DNA of 64,000 nucleotides from Archaeoglobus neptunius (GTDB lineage Archaea; Halobacteriota; Archaeoglobi; Archaeoglobales; Archaeoglobaceae). Both the position numbers and the translations under genes were made by a program. Under the pieces are notes generated by a model. The model was not told the origin of the DNA, ran no database searches, and worked only from the letters and a program-made list of their open reading frames with translations. The stretch is taken from the NCBI RefSeq assembly GCF_016757965.1, contig NZ_JAEKIW010000009.1, forward strand, positions 1 to 64,000. Reading direction: 5' to 3'. Below, piece by piece: positions 52,156 to 61,808 of this stretch (the stretch's first letter is position 1; every line of letters begins with the position of its first letter).

Positions 52156-53228
52156 AGGCGGCACTGGCTCTTGAAGATGGGACATATGTTGAGGGAAGAG
52201 CTTTTGGTGCTGAGAGGGAGGGATTGGGGGAGATTGTTTTCTGCACCAGCATGACCGGATATGTTGAGGCCCTAACCGATCCCAGCTATAAGGGGCAAAT
52301 CCTGATGATGACGTATCCGCTGATAGGGAACTACGGAGTTAGCAGAGAAGATTTTGAGAGCGATGGTGTGAAGGTTGAAGGTTTTGTTGTCAAGGAGCTA
52401 TGCAAAAAACCCAGCAACTGGAGGAGCGAGAAGAGTGTGGATGAACTTCTGAAGGAGTACAATGTGCCGGGCATCGAAGGCGTTGATACCAGAATGCTGA
52501 CAAGGAAAATAAGAATTTACGGCTCCATGAAAGCTGCGATTGGTGTGGGTGATGTCGAAAAAGAGGATCTAATCAGAAAGGCTGTTGAACAGCCGTTCAT
52601 CGGTGATGTCGATCTCGTTGATAAGGTGTGTGTGAGAGAAGTTAAGAGAATGGAATCTGGTGGAGATCTCGAGGTTGTGCTTGTTGACTGCGGAATAAAG
52701 ATGAGCATTGCGAGGCAGCTCCTGAAAAGGGGCGTCAACCTGACAATTGTCCCCTACAACTATCCAGCAAAGAAAATAATGGAAATGAATCCTGACGGTG
52801 TTTTCATATCCAATGGTCCGGGAGATCCGGCAAGGGTTAAGTCCACCATAGAGACGATAAGGAAACTGGCTGGACAGATTCCAATGGCCGGGATATGTCT
52901 TGGACATCAGCTCACTGCCCTGGCCCTTGGAGCAAAGACATTCAAGCTGAAGTTCGGGCATCACGGCAGCAATCAGCCCGTCAAGGATTTTGAAACAGGC
53001 AGGGTTTTCATATCGAGCCAGAATCACAACTTTGCAGTTGACGAAAAAACACTCCCAGCCAATGTTGAGGTCACCCAGATCAATCTGAACGACCATACGG
53101 TCGAGGGAATAATTCATAAGGATTTTCCGCTTATAACGGTTCAGTACCATCCGGAAGCCGGGCCCGGACCGCATGACACCTACTTCTTTTTTGACAGGTT
53201 TATTGACATGGTTAAAGAGTACAGGTGA
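52152..53228 (+). CDS. carA: carbamoyl-phosphate synthase small subunit
   Basis: A 358-residue glutaminase subunit. It has the N-terminal CPSase domain (VFCTSMTGYVEALTDPSYKGQI) and the class I amidotransferase domain with nucleophile Cys in MAGICLGHQLTAL and the His/Glu pair in QYHPEAGPGPHDT. It passes ammonia to CarB, encoded 6 nt downstream. It overlaps purC by 4 nt, linking purine and pyrimidine/arginine synthesis. Confidence 0.96.
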   Translation: MKAALALEDGTYVEGRAFGAEREGLGEIVFCTSMTGYVEALTDPSYKGQILMMTYPLIGNYGVSREDFESDGVKVEGFVVKELCKKPSNWRSEKSVDELLKEYNVPGIEGVDTRMLTRKIRIYGSMKAAIGVGDVEKEDLIRKAVEQPFIGDVDLVDKVCVREVKRMESGGDLEVVLVDCGIKMSIARQLLKRGVNLTIVPYNYPAKKIMEMNPDGVFISNGPGDPARVKSTIETIRKLAGQIPMAGICLGHQLTALALGAKTFKLKFGHHGSNQPVKDFETGRVFISSQNHNFAVDEKTLPANVEVTQINLNDHTVEGIIHKDFPLITVQYHPEAGPGPHDTYFFFDRFIDMVKEYR

Positions 53229-53234
53229 TACCAG

Positions 53235-56200
53235 ATGCCGAAAAGGGAGGATTTGAAGAAGATTATGGTGATCGGCAGCGGACCAATTGTAATCGGCCAG
53301 GCTGCGGAGTTTGACTACTCCGGGAGTCAGGCGTGCAAGGCTCTGAGAGAAGAGGGCTATGAGGTCATCCTCGTAAATTCCAACCCCGCTACTATAATGA
53401 CCGATCCCGATATGGCGGATAGGGTTTACATCGAACCCCTCGATGCGGAAATCGTTGCGAAAATCGTTGAGAGGGAAACTCCGGATGCCATCCTACCCAC
53501 CCTCGGGGGTCAGACGGCCCTCAACCTTGCGGTGCAACTCTCTGATATGGGAGTTCTAGACAGATATGGGGTTGAGCTTATAGGTGCGAAGATAGATGCT
53601 ATAAAGAAAGCAGAGGACAGGGAGCTTTTTAAAGAATCGATGAAAAGGATAGGCCTCGAAGTGCCTAGAAGTGGTGTGGCGAGTGATGTCGGTGAAGCTC
53701 TTGAAATTGCCGATGAAATTGGCTATCCTGTGGTTGTGAGGCCTGCTTTTACCCTTGGAGGCACGGGAGGAGGAATAGCCTACAACAGAGAGGAACTAAA
53801 GGAAATTGCATCTCACGGCCTTAAGATGTCGTTGATAAACCAGGTACTCATAGAAGAGGGTGTTTTGGGATGGAAGGAGTTCGAACTTGAGGTTATGAGG
53901 GACTTTGCGGACAACGTCGTAATAATATGCTCTATTGAGAACTTTGATCCGATGGGTGTGCATACCGGGGACAGCATTACCGTGGCACCTGCCCAGACTC
54001 TGACCGATGTCGAGTATCAGTATCTGAGAGATGCAGCCATCAAGATAATCAGAGAGATTGGTGTTGAGACAGGTGGGAGCAACATTCAGTTTGCCGTTCA
54101 TCCGGAAAATGGAAGGGTTGTGGCAATTGAGATGAACCCGAGAGTCAGCAGATCCTCGGCTCTGGCTTCAAAGGCAACCGGCTATCCAATAGCCAAAATT
54201 GCAGCAAAACTTGCAGTCGGCTACACGCTTGATGAAATTCCAAATGACATAACGAAAGAAACTCCTGCGAGCTTTGAGCCGACCATTGACTATGTGGTTG
54301 TTAAAATCCCCAGATTTGCCTTCGACAAGTTTCCCACCGCTGACAGCATACTGGGGAGCCAGATGAAGAGTGTTGGAGAGGTAATGGCCATAGGCAGAAC
54401 TTTCGAAGAGGCTCTTCAAAAGGCAATAAGGAGTCTGGAAATCGGGAGGTATGGCCTCGGATGCGACGGGAGGGACAGGGAAGTTACGCTGGATGAGATA
54501 AAGGAAAAGCTGAGAAATCCGAATGCCGGAAGGGTGTTTTACATTCGATATGCCCTGCAGAGGGGTATGACAGTTGATGAGATTTACAGGCTTACGAATA
54601 TCGATCCGTGGTTCATTGAGAAAATAAAGAATCTTGTTGAGTTCGAAGAGGAGCTGAAGCAATGGGCGGAGAGATGTTCGCTTGAGGACGTTCCGGATGA
54701 TGTTCTGAAAAAGGCCAAAAAACTCGGATATTCTGATAGGCAGCTGGCAACAATTTTCAACACCACTGAAAGAGAGGTAAGGAGGGTAAGGAAGAAAAGA
54801 GCGGTCAGGGCTGTTTACAAGATGGTTGATACCTGTGCTGCTGAATTTGAGGCCAAAACACCATACTACTACTCCTCGTACGAGGATGAGAATGAGGCAG
54901 TAAGAACTGACAGGCGGAAGGTCATGATTCTTGGAGCCGGACCGAACAGAATAGGCCAGGGTATTGAATTTGATTACTGCTGCGTTCATGCGGTGTTCAG
55001 TCTGAAGGAAGATGGTTATGAGACTATAATGGTCAACTGCAATCCGGAGACAGTTTCAACGGACTATGACACATCTGACAGACTTTATTTTGAACCCATA
55101 ACCCATGAAGACGTGATGAACATTTACGAAAATGAAAAGCCGGAGGGCGTCATCGTTCAGTTCGGAGGTCAAACACCTCTGAACATAGCGAGAGACCTTG
55201 AAATGAGCGGTGCAAAGATCTTGGGCACTTCAGTTGACTCCATAGACATTGCAGAGGACAGGGAAAGATTTTCGGAATTGCTGGAAAGACTGGGGATTCC
55301 ACAACCGGAGAATGGCATTGCCTTCAGCATCGATGAAGCGAAGAGGATTGCAGGCAGAATAGGATTTCCGGTTCTCGTGAGGCCGAGCTATGTTCTTGGT
55401 GGTAGAGCGATGGAGATAATCTACGATATGGAAACGCTTGAAAGATACATAAATGAGGCTCTGGAAGTGAGCCCGGAGAAACCGATTCTGATCGATAAAT
55501 TCCTGGAGGATGCAATTGAGGTTGAGGTGGATGCACTCTGTGATGGTGAGGAAGTGGTTATTGGGGGGATAATGGAGCACATCGAGGAGGCTGGAGTTCA
55601 CAGCGGAGACTCAGCATGCGTTCTTCCACCTGTTTCGCTGGATGAAAAAACGATCGATACGATTGTGGACTATACCAGAAAGCTGGCGCTGAGTCTTAAT
55701 GTTGTTGGGCTGATAAACATACAGTATGCGGTTAAGGATGGGGTTGTTTACGTTCTCGAGGCAAATCCGAGGGCAAGCAGGACTGTACCATTTGTCAGCA
55801 AGGCAACGGGATTACCACTGGCCAAAATAGCTGCGAAGCTAATGATGGGGAAAAAGCTGAGGGAGCTTGGAGTGAGGGAAAATCTCAGGCTGAAGCATGT
55901 GGCTGTTAAGGAAGCGGTCTTTCCGTTCATTAAGTTGCCAGGCGTTGATCCTGTGCTTAGCCCTGAGATGAAGTCCACCGGAGAGGTTATGGGGATAGAC
56001 TATGATTTTGGTCTGGCCTACTACAAGGCGGAACTTGGTGCCGGGATGAGACTCCCGCTGGAAGGAACAGTCTTCATAAGTGTGAGGGAAAGGGACAAAA
56101 ACGAAAAAACCGTGGAGCTTGCGAGGAAATTCAAGAAACTCGGTTTTAGGATCATTGCGACCAAAGGAACCAGGGACTTTTTGAGAGAGCATGGTATAGA

Positions 56201-56468
56201 CGTCGAGCTGATAGCGAAAGTCAGTCAGGGAAGACCGAACATACTTGATGCCATTGTGAACAGGCAGGTGGATCTTATAATAAACACTCCCAGTGGCAAG
56301 AGGGGCAGAACTGAGGGGTACATGATAAGAAGGGCCGCAGTGGACTATGGAGTGACACATATAACAACTCTGGCTGGTGCATACGCTGCGGTGAGGGCAA
56401 TAGAGGCTGTGAAAAATAGAAAAATGGTTGTGAAGTCAATCCAGGAGTACCATGAGGAAAACAGATAG
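53235..56468 (+). CDS. carB: carbamoyl-phosphate synthase large subunit
   Basis: A full-length, 1077-residue CarB with two homologous ATP-grasp halves: [20 protein letters not shown], and [20 protein letters not shown] from about 555; ATP-binding [15 protein letters not shown] and [15 protein letters not shown]; and a C-terminal MGS-like allosteric domain (from about 935). It makes carbamoyl phosphate from bicarbonate, ammonia and two ATP. Its end overlaps larB by 17 nt. Confidence 0.97.
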   Translation: MPKREDLKKIMVIGSGPIVIGQAAEFDYSGSQACKALREEGYEVILVNSNPATIMTDPDMADRVYIEPLDAEIVAKIVERETPDAILPTLGGQTALNLAVQLSDMGVLDRYGVELIGAKIDAIKKAEDRELFKESMKRIGLEVPRSGVASDVGEALEIADEIGYPVVVRPAFTLGGTGGGIAYNREELKEIASHGLKMSLINQVLIEEGVLGWKEFELEVMRDFADNVVIICSIENFDPMGVHTGDSITVAPAQTLTDVEYQYLRDAAIKIIREIGVETGGSNIQFAVHPENGRVVAIEMNPRVSRSSALASKATGYPIAKIAAKLAVGYTLDEIPNDITKETPASFEPTIDYVVVKIPRFAFDKFPTADSILGSQMKSVGEVMAIGRTFEEALQKAIRSLEIGRYGLGCDGRDREVTLDEIKEKLRNPNAGRVFYIRYALQRGMTVDEIYRLTNIDPWFIEKIKNLVEFEEELKQWAERCSLEDVPDDVLKKAKKLGYSDRQLATIFNTTEREVRRVRKKRAVRAVYKMVDTCAAEFEAKTPYYYSSYEDENEAVRTDRRKVMILGAGPNRIGQGIEFDYCCVHAVFSLKEDGYETIMVNCNPETVSTDYDTSDRLYFEPITHEDVMNIYENEKPEGVIVQFGGQTPLNIARDLEMSGAKILGTSVDSIDIAEDRERFSELLERLGIPQPENGIAFSIDEAKRIAGRIGFPVLVRPSYVLGGRAMEIIYDMETLERYINEALEVSPEKPILIDKFLEDAIEVEVDALCDGEEVVIGGIMEHIEEAGVHSGDSACVLPPVSLDEKTIDTIVDYTRKLALSLNVVGLINIQYAVKDGVVYVLEANPRASRTVPFVSKATGLPLAKIAAKLMMGKKLRELGVRENLRLKHVAVKEAVFPFIKLPGVDPVLSPEMKSTGEVMGIDYDFGLAYYKAELGAGMRLPLEGTVFISVRERDKNEKTVELARKFKKLGFRIIATKGTRDFLREHGIDVELIAKVSQGRPNILDAIVNRQVDLIINTPSGKRGRTEGYMIRRAAVDYGVTHITTLAGAYAAVRAIEAVKNRKMVVKSIQEYHEENR

Positions 56469-57141
56469 TTTTGAAGAGCTGGTAAAACTGGATCTGGAGA
56501 GATACGAGAGGGCGGGGAAGCCGGAGGCGGTGTATGCTGAGGGGAAGAGTGTAGAGGATATACTGGCTATAGCCCATAAGGTGATTAGCGAGGGCAAGTC
56601 TACATTGATAACGAGACTTACCAGAGATCAGATGGAGGCATTGAAATTTCTGGATAAGGTTGAGGTCAATGAGAGAGGAAGAATCGCTGTTGTTGGTGAA
56701 AAAAGGCAGGAAAAGATTGGAAAGGTCGCAGTGCTTTGTGCGGGCACTTCCGACACACCGGTTGCAGAGGAGGCGGTGGTTACAGCGGAGTATCTTGGCC
56801 TTGAGGCTATAAAATTTTATGATGTTGGTGTGGCTGGTTTGCACAGAATAATTGAGCCGATCAGAAGAATAAGGGAGGAGAATGTGGATAGTGTGATAGT
56901 AATAGCGGGGATGGAGGGAGCACTGCCCTCGGTCATTGCTGGAATTGTTGATGTTCCGGTAATAGCTGTACCCACATCTGTTGGGTACGGAGTAAATCTG
57001 GGAGGTATTTCGACACTCTTCGCGATGCTTCAGAGCTGCTCTTCTGGGGTTGCCGTGGTAAACATAGATAACGGCTTTGGTGCAGCAGTTTTTGCCTCCT
57101 TGATATCAAGGGTTAAGATGAAAACTTCCGGAAAACACTAA
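56452..57141 (+). CDS. larB: nickel-pincer cofactor protein LarB (PurE-like)
   Basis: A 229-residue LarB. Residues about 1-85 are an N-terminal domain, and about 90-225 form a PurE-like core: [53 protein letters not shown], and [10 protein letters not shown]. LarB carboxylates nicotinic acid adenine dinucleotide with CO2 in the synthesis of the nickel-pincer cofactor of lactate racemase. larC and larE are not in the window. Overlap with carB shows it belongs to the operon. The stop overlaps a convergent membrane-protein gene by 36 nt. Confidence 0.9.
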   Translation: MRKTDSFEELVKLDLERYERAGKPEAVYAEGKSVEDILAIAHKVISEGKSTLITRLTRDQMEALKFLDKVEVNERGRIAVVGEKRQEKIGKVAVLCAGTSDTPVAEEAVVTAEYLGLEAIKFYDVGVAGLHRIIEPIRRIREENVDSVIVIAGMEGALPSVIAGIVDVPVIAVPTSVGYGVNLGGISTLFAMLQSCSSGVAVVNIDNGFGAAVFASLISRVKMKTSGKH

Positions 57142-57393
57142 TCTGCCATAGGAATATACGTTCACCTCTAAATCGGAGCAGTTCATCTCAAGTTTTATTA
57201 TACTGCTGTGGAAGGTCTGGGTTTTTCCGCAACCGAAAAGATGGACTTCCGGGTTGTCGATTCCGGCCAGAATTAGCCTGTCTCCATCCACATATACTTT
57301 TCTGGGGTTCGAGTTCAAATGCAGTGCCACAATGTGGTAAGACAGTAAACCGATGGCAACAATTATGATCACTGCAATCAACACTCGCATCAT
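57106..57393 (-). CDS. small membrane-anchored protein of unknown function
   Basis: A 95-residue protein with one N-terminal helix (VLIAVIIIVAIGLLSYHIVAL) and a short outer domain with two Cys (HLFGCGKT and KLEMNCSD), which could form a disulfide. No family is recognised. A TATA-like AAATTTAT lies about 25 nt upstream of the start. It follows the methyltransferase gene by 33 nt, and its 3' end overlaps larB on the other strand. Confidence 0.55.
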   Translation of the reverse strand: MMRVLIAVIIIVAIGLLSYHIVALHLNSNPRKVYVDGDRLILAGIDNPEVHLFGCGKTQTFHSSIIKLEMNCSDLEVNVYSYGRLVFSGSFHLNP

Positions 57394-57426
57394 TCAGGTT
57401 TTCAAACAGGTCAAAGATAAATTTTA

Positions 57427-57993
57427 CTATTGAGGTTTGGCAATAAGACAAACGAAGTCATTTTCCGAATGCACGAGAAAGGTTTTTCTGATCTCCATAA
57501 CTTTAAAACCAGCTCTTCTCAGCATTGAAATGGCTTCATCCTCAGTGTAGAAGATTGCAATTCTGTAGAAAGGGCTTTCTCTGAACGAGTACTCTTTCCC
57601 AAGACCTGAATTCTTTGGGATTATGCACACCACCATAAACCCGTCTTTTCTCAGCACCCTCTTTGCTTCGGCGAGAACCTCAGTTGGCGAGTCCAAAAAG
57701 CATAGCGTGAATATGAGGTAAACGGATTTGAAGATGTTGTTCCTGAAAGGCAGCTTTCTTCCATCAGCCAGCAGACTCTCCACATTTCTGCTTTTGGCTA
57801 TTTTCAGCATTGCAAGAGATATGTCAACACCCACATCTATCCCCAGTGCAGATGCGAATCTTCCAGTACCAACACCAATTTCGAGTGATGGACTTGATGG
57901 TTTTGGAATTGTAAATAGCTCTCTCTCATATATCTCCCTGTTCCTGTCATACCATTCGTCATATCTCCGGGCATGTGATTCGAAAACGTTCAC
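57427..57993 (-). CDS. SAM-dependent methyltransferase
   Basis: A 188-residue class I methyltransferase. Motif I is LEIGVGTGRFASALG, motif II-like DVGVDISLAMLKIAK, then LLADGRKLPFRNNIFKSV and LRKDGFMVVCIIP. It resembles the UbiE/COQ5-type small methyltransferases; substrate unknown. It begins with GTG at 57993 with AAATAAAA about 22 nt upstream, and is divergent from the Nif3-like gene. Confidence 0.87.
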   Translation of the reverse strand: MNVFESHARRYDEWYDRNREIYERELFTIPKPSSPSLEIGVGTGRFASALGIDVGVDISLAMLKIAKSRNVESLLADGRKLPFRNNIFKSVYLIFTLCFLDSPTEVLAEAKRVLRKDGFMVVCIIPKNSGLGKEYSFRESPFYRIAIFYTEDEAISMLRRAGFKVMEIRKTFLVHSENDFVCLIAKPQ

Positions 57994-58075
57994 ATCTTCA
58001 CATCATTTCAGTTTTATTTCAGCTTTTCTCAGCGAGGTACGATAAACTAAAATAGAATTGTACGAATTGCTGATC

Positions 58076-58813
58076 ATGAGGCTTTCCGAAGTCTGTGAGT
58101 TTCTTGACGGGTATTTGAAGATAGAGCTTTATCAGGATGTTTCAAACAATGGATTGCAGGTTGAAGGGAGGGATGAAGTCAGGAAGGTGGCGTTTGCAGT
58201 CGATGCATGCATGGAGACCTTTAGAGCAGCAAAGAAGTCTGGTGCGGACATGCTGGTGGTTCATCACGGCCTCATCTGGGGCGGAATCGACAGCCTGAGA
58301 GGTGTGATGAAAAGGAGGGTCAGTTATCTTCTGGAAAATGAAATATCTCTCTACGCCGTTCATCTTCCCCTTGATGCCCACAGAGAGGTGGGGAACAATG
58401 CGGTTTTGCTTAGAAAAATTGGAGCTGAACCGGAAAGTGAGTTCGGAGAATACAGGGGTGTTAAAATAGGGTATTCGGCGGAGTTGAGCGATGCTACCAC
58501 TCCCTCCAACATTGCTGCCAGATTTCCTTCAGCCATGCTGCTCCCGTTTGGTAAGGAGAGGGTGAGGAGGGTGGCTGTGGTCTCGGGGAGAGGGGGATTT
58601 GCGATAAAAGAGGCAATAGAGTGCGGGATTGAACTCTTCATCACCGGAGAGGCTGAACATGAGGTGTACCACATCGCAAAAGAGGGTGGTGTAAACGTGA
58701 TATTCCTCGGACATTACGAGAGTGAAAGATACGGGGTTGAGAGTTTGATGAATGTTGTTGGGGAAAAGCTGAAAGTTGAAACGGCATTCATCGACGTTCC
58801 AACGAACCTCTAA
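58076..58813 (+). CDS. Nif3-like dinuclear metal center protein
   Basis: A 245-residue member of the NIF3/YbgI family (GTP cyclohydrolase I type 2-like). Metal ligands are in VVHHGLIWGG, the Asp/His pair in VHLPLDAHREVGNNA, and a C-terminal HYESERYGVES. The start at 58076 lies about 26 nt from a TATA-like AACTAAAAT, so it is leaderless; six more codons upstream have no support. Its end overlaps the convergent engB gene by 26 nt. Real activity is unknown. Confidence 0.88.
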   Translation: MRLSEVCEFLDGYLKIELYQDVSNNGLQVEGRDEVRKVAFAVDACMETFRAAKKSGADMLVVHHGLIWGGIDSLRGVMKRRVSYLLENEISLYAVHLPLDAHREVGNNAVLLRKIGAEPESEFGEYRGVKIGYSAELSDATTPSNIAARFPSAMLLPFGKERVRRVAVVSGRGGFAIKEAIECGIELFITGEAEHEVYHIAKEGGVNVIFLGHYESERYGVESLMNVVGEKLKVETAFIDVPTNL

Positions 58814-59405
58814 ATGCTTTAACAGCGTCAGTAAGTCCGCTGGAAATCAGATACTGTTTCAAATCCTTTTTTAAAATCTCAACCTTTCCCGTTTTTGCCG
58901 AAACGGGATATATGATGTGTTTCCAGTTGTGCCAGGGTGGCAGCATACCCAGTTTTTCGGCGATTTTATCCAAAATACCGGCATCGGCAACTTTATCCAT
59001 TTTGTTCGCTGCCAGAAACACTCTTGGTGTTACCTCATCGAGGAACTCGAACATTTCAATTTCAACCGGAATGTGTCCTCTCCTCTCCCATCTCTCAGCT
59101 ATTTCGACGAATGAACTGGCATCAATAACCTCAACAGCGGCTACTATTCTATCCGAGTTGTTCTCGATGTACTGCACGACAAAATCCTTGATTTTTTCAT
59201 TGAAATCTTTTCCTACCCCTCTGACGTATCCGAATCCTGGTAGGTCTGTGAAGAGAACGCTTCCTACCTGAAAGGTGTTCGGCTTCAATGTTGTTCCGGG
59301 CTTTTTTCCCCGCCTCACCCTGGTCTTCAAAAGGGCTGAAAAAAGAGTTGATTTACCGACATTCGACCTGCCGGCAAAGACGACTTCTTTAAGGCCAGAG
59401 GCCAT
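58788..59405 (-). CDS. engB: EngB family GTP-binding protein
   Basis: A GTPase of about 205 residues, of the YihA/EngB type linked to ribosome assembly. G motifs: G1 FAGRSNVGKST, G2 region KPGTTLKPN, G3 FTDLPGFGYV, G4 AANKMDKV, G5 YPVSAKTG. The likely start is MASGLKEV at 59405; a longer start at 59414 is possible. It overlaps the Sec61beta gene upstream by about 17 nt. Confidence 0.92.
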   Translation of the reverse strand: MASGLKEVVFAGRSNVGKSTLFSALLKTRVRRGKKPGTTLKPNTFQVGSVLFTDLPGFGYVRGVGKDFNEKIKDFVVQYIENNSDRIVAAVEVIDASSFVEIAERWERRGHIPVEIEMFEFLDEVTPRVFLAANKMDKVADAGILDKIAEKLGMLPPWHNWKHIIYPVSAKTGKVEILKKDLKQYLISSGLTDAVKAFRGSLERR

Positions 59406-59571
59406 AGTATGCATTGAGGATTATTACCAGAACGCCTGTTACGATTCCCGCAGCCAGAACAGTCTTTGGACTAACCTTAATACTGGTTTTCTCCTCTTCG
59501 AAGTACCTCATTATGCCTGCCGATGACATCAGGGGAGGAGTTTTGGATTTACCCTTCGACGCCTTTGCCAT
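59389..59571 (-). CDS. preprotein translocase subunit Sec61beta (SecG)
   Basis: A 60-residue tail-anchored protein: the basic cytoplasmic N-terminus with GKSKTPPLMSSAGIMRYFEEE, the conserved SPKTVLAAGIVTGVLVIIL and a C-terminal membrane helix. This is the beta subunit of the archaeal Sec translocon. The promoter is leaderless, with TTAAATATT about 25 nt upstream of the ATG. It overlaps engB. Confidence 0.93.
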   Translation of the reverse strand: MAKASKGKSKTPPLMSSAGIMRYFEEEKTSIKVSPKTVLAAGIVTGVLVIILNAYYGLWP

Positions 59572-59607
59572 GGTAAGAGTTATGTGCGTGAATATTTAAC
59601 TCTTCCC

Positions 59608-60573
59608 ATGTTCAGAGGGATCCTGATTACCCCGGAGTACGAGAAGTTCGGTGAGCTGATTCCTGAAGAGATGATTTTTGAGGAGACCAGAACCGACAAA
59701 GCCAGCTACATCATAACGCCCACATTTTTTAATGCTCACACCCATCTCGGCGATGCGGCATTGAGGGAAACTCCGAGAAAACCTCTTGAGGAGATTGTTG
59801 GACCTGGTGGTTACAAGCACAGAATGCTGGAAGGAACTGACGTAGAGAAGCTGAGGGAACATGCAGTTCTTGAAGTTGAGGCAAGCAGAAAAGCTGGAAC
59901 CTCCCATTTTCTGGATTTCAGAGAGGGGGGGGTGAGGGGGCTGGATGTGACAAGAGGTCTGGACGGTGTTTTAACCCTGGCCAGGCCATCAAGTGTTGAA
60001 GAGGCTGAAAGTATTGGCGCCTTTGGCTTCGCCTACAGCAGCACCAGAGATCATGATGCGAAGCTGGTGGAGGAAGTTAGAGAGGTTGCACGAAGAAAAA
60101 AGATGGTTTTCGGCATTCACGCAGGCGAAAGGGATTGTGAGGATGTCGATTCTGCAATAGCACTTGACCCGGACTTTGTGGTACACATGAACATGTGTCC
60201 TGAGAGAATTCAAAGTCTCATTGATGCAGAAATTCCGATTGTAAGCTGCCTTCGCAGTAATGCCTTTTTCGGATTGCTCAATACAAGAAGTTATGAAATT
60301 CTGCAGGATTACGACGGCTGGATGCTCGGCACGGATAATGCAATGACATCAACATCCTCAATCTTGGATGAAATGCACTTTGCAGCGTATATTTTAGAAA
60401 ATGATAAATCTATTTTTCGAGCTGCAGTCAGAGGATATGAGCTGTTTGGGGTTGAGAGTGGATACATCATTTTTAACAGAAGGTACAGCTTTAAGAGAAC
60501 GTCTAACTTTATTTCAACTCTGGTCAGGAGGGCTGGTATTTACGATATAGAAACAGTTTTAATAAAAAAATAA
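59608..60573 (+). CDS. metal-dependent amidohydrolase family protein
   Basis: A protein of about 321 residues with the amidohydrolase TIM barrel. The HxH pair is in FNAHTHLGD, a later metal His in FGIHAGE, another His in FVVHMNMC, and the catalytic Asp in MLGTDNAMTS. It resembles archaeal imidazolonepropionase/cytosine-deaminase-like members; the substrate is not known. ATG at 59608 matches the usual N-terminus (MFRGILITP); a GTG at 59584 is in frame. The stop is 2 nt from the convergent HdrD-like gene. Confidence 0.82.
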   Translation: MFRGILITPEYEKFGELIPEEMIFEETRTDKASYIITPTFFNAHTHLGDAALRETPRKPLEEIVGPGGYKHRMLEGTDVEKLREHAVLEVEASRKAGTSHFLDFREGGVRGLDVTRGLDGVLTLARPSSVEEAESIGAFGFAYSSTRDHDAKLVEEVREVARRKKMVFGIHAGERDCEDVDSAIALDPDFVVHMNMCPERIQSLIDAEIPIVSCLRSNAFFGLLNTRSYEILQDYDGWMLGTDNAMTSTSSILDEMHFAAYILENDKSIFRAAVRGYELFGVESGYIIFNRRYSFKRTSNFISTLVRRAGIYDIETVLIKK

Positions 60574-60574
60574 A

Positions 60575-61729
60575 TTATTCCTCACCGTATGCGGATTCAA
60601 AGACCAGTTCTACTATATCCTTCACGACGAGCTGTTTGTCCAGCTTTTCAGTTTTTACACCATCTTCAAGCATTAGCAGGCAGAATGGACATGCGACCGC
60701 AAGCACCTCTGCACCGGTTTCAGCAGCCTCCTGTGCCCTAACTCTGGCCGGCTGTATCTCACCCGGATAATCTCCCACTATGTTCCCTGCACCGCCACCG
60801 CAGCACAGAGACATCCTTCTGTTACTCCTCATCTCAACAAGCTCCACACCCGGTATCATTTTCAGAATCTCTCTTGGAAGGTCGTAGATTCCGTTATATC
60901 TTCCGAGATAGCAGGAGTCATGGTATGTAACCTTCACGTCAAGTGAGTTCTTCAACTGAAGCTTTCCGCTTTTTATCGCATCCCTCAGAACCTCCAGGAA
61001 GAGTTTTACCTCGTAACCCTTGTACCAGTTCTTGAATGCGTTAAAGCAATGTGGAGAGTGGGTGAACAGCTTTTGCACCCCGTATTTATCGAATGTCTTT
61101 ACGTTCTCCTCAGCAAGAAGTTCGAAAAGCCCCTCCTCACCTGCTCTTCTCACATCGTTGCCGCAGCACCCCTCTTCTCTTCCAAGCGTAGCAAAATTCA
61201 CGCCAAGATCGTTCAAAATTCTGGCCATCTTAAGTGTTACACTGATGTTCCTGTTTTCAAAGCTATGTGCGCAACCGACAAACCACAGCCATTCAAATTC
61301 CGGGTTATCTTTGACTTTTGGCACCTCCACGTCGCTTTTTTTGATCCATTCTTCCCTCTTGAATTTTCCGATTCCCCAGGGGTTCTTCTGCTTCGTTATG
61401 TTCTGGAAGAAATCTCTGATGTAAGGTGGTGTTTTGCCGTTTTCCACGAGAACCCTCTTGATTGCCAGCATGGTTTCGCTAGGCTGCACATCTCTTGGAC
61501 AGAACTCCGTGCAGAGATTGCAGGAAAGACAGAGCCACGCCTCCTCGAAGTTTTCAATGACCTCCCCGACTCCAAATCTCGAAAGCAGAACCGGTTTTCT
61601 GGGAAAGCTGGCATCTGTTGTTGAGACGGGGCAGATACCGGTACATGTACCGCATTGGTAGCATCTCACCACTCTCTCGGCACCGAACTCTTTTAAAATT
61701 TCAAAATACTCAGGGTCAATCGTAATCAT
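60575..61729 (-). CDS. HdrD-like iron-sulfur heterodisulfide reductase-family protein
   Basis: A 384-residue Fe-S protein. Two ferredoxin clusters occur near the N-terminus (CYQCGTCTGICP and CLSCNLCTEFCP), then two CCG domains, with EGCCGNDVRRAGE and LCCGGGAGN holding the cysteines of the unusual 4Fe-4S site. Domain order matches HdrD or the fused glycolate/lactate and Fe-S oxidoreductase subunits (GlpC/LldE-type). No membrane partner (HdrE) or FAD subunit lies next to it, so its electron partner is unknown. AAGGAGGA is upstream of the start. Confidence 0.88.
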   Translation of the reverse strand: MITIDPEYFEILKEFGAERVVRCYQCGTCTGICPVSTTDASFPRKPVLLSRFGVGEVIENFEEAWLCLSCNLCTEFCPRDVQPSETMLAIKRVLVENGKTPPYIRDFFQNITKQKNPWGIGKFKREEWIKKSDVEVPKVKDNPEFEWLWFVGCAHSFENRNISVTLKMARILNDLGVNFATLGREEGCCGNDVRRAGEEGLFELLAEENVKTFDKYGVQKLFTHSPHCFNAFKNWYKGYEVKLFLEVLRDAIKSGKLQLKNSLDVKVTYHDSCYLGRYNGIYDLPREILKMIPGVELVEMRSNRRMSLCCGGGAGNIVGDYPGEIQPARVRAQEAAETGAEVLAVACPFCLLMLEDGVKTEKLDKQLVVKDIVELVFESAYGEE

Positions 61730-61808
61730 TTTATCGTCCTCCTTTTGGTTAGAGATGCTCTCAATGGTGATTTAAAAGCATTTCTAAAAATGTTGAACGA
61801 AAAAAAAG

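Noticed and set aside
54168-54989. 273-codon open frame opposite carB
   Set aside because: Antisense to the conserved carB sequence, with no family similarity.
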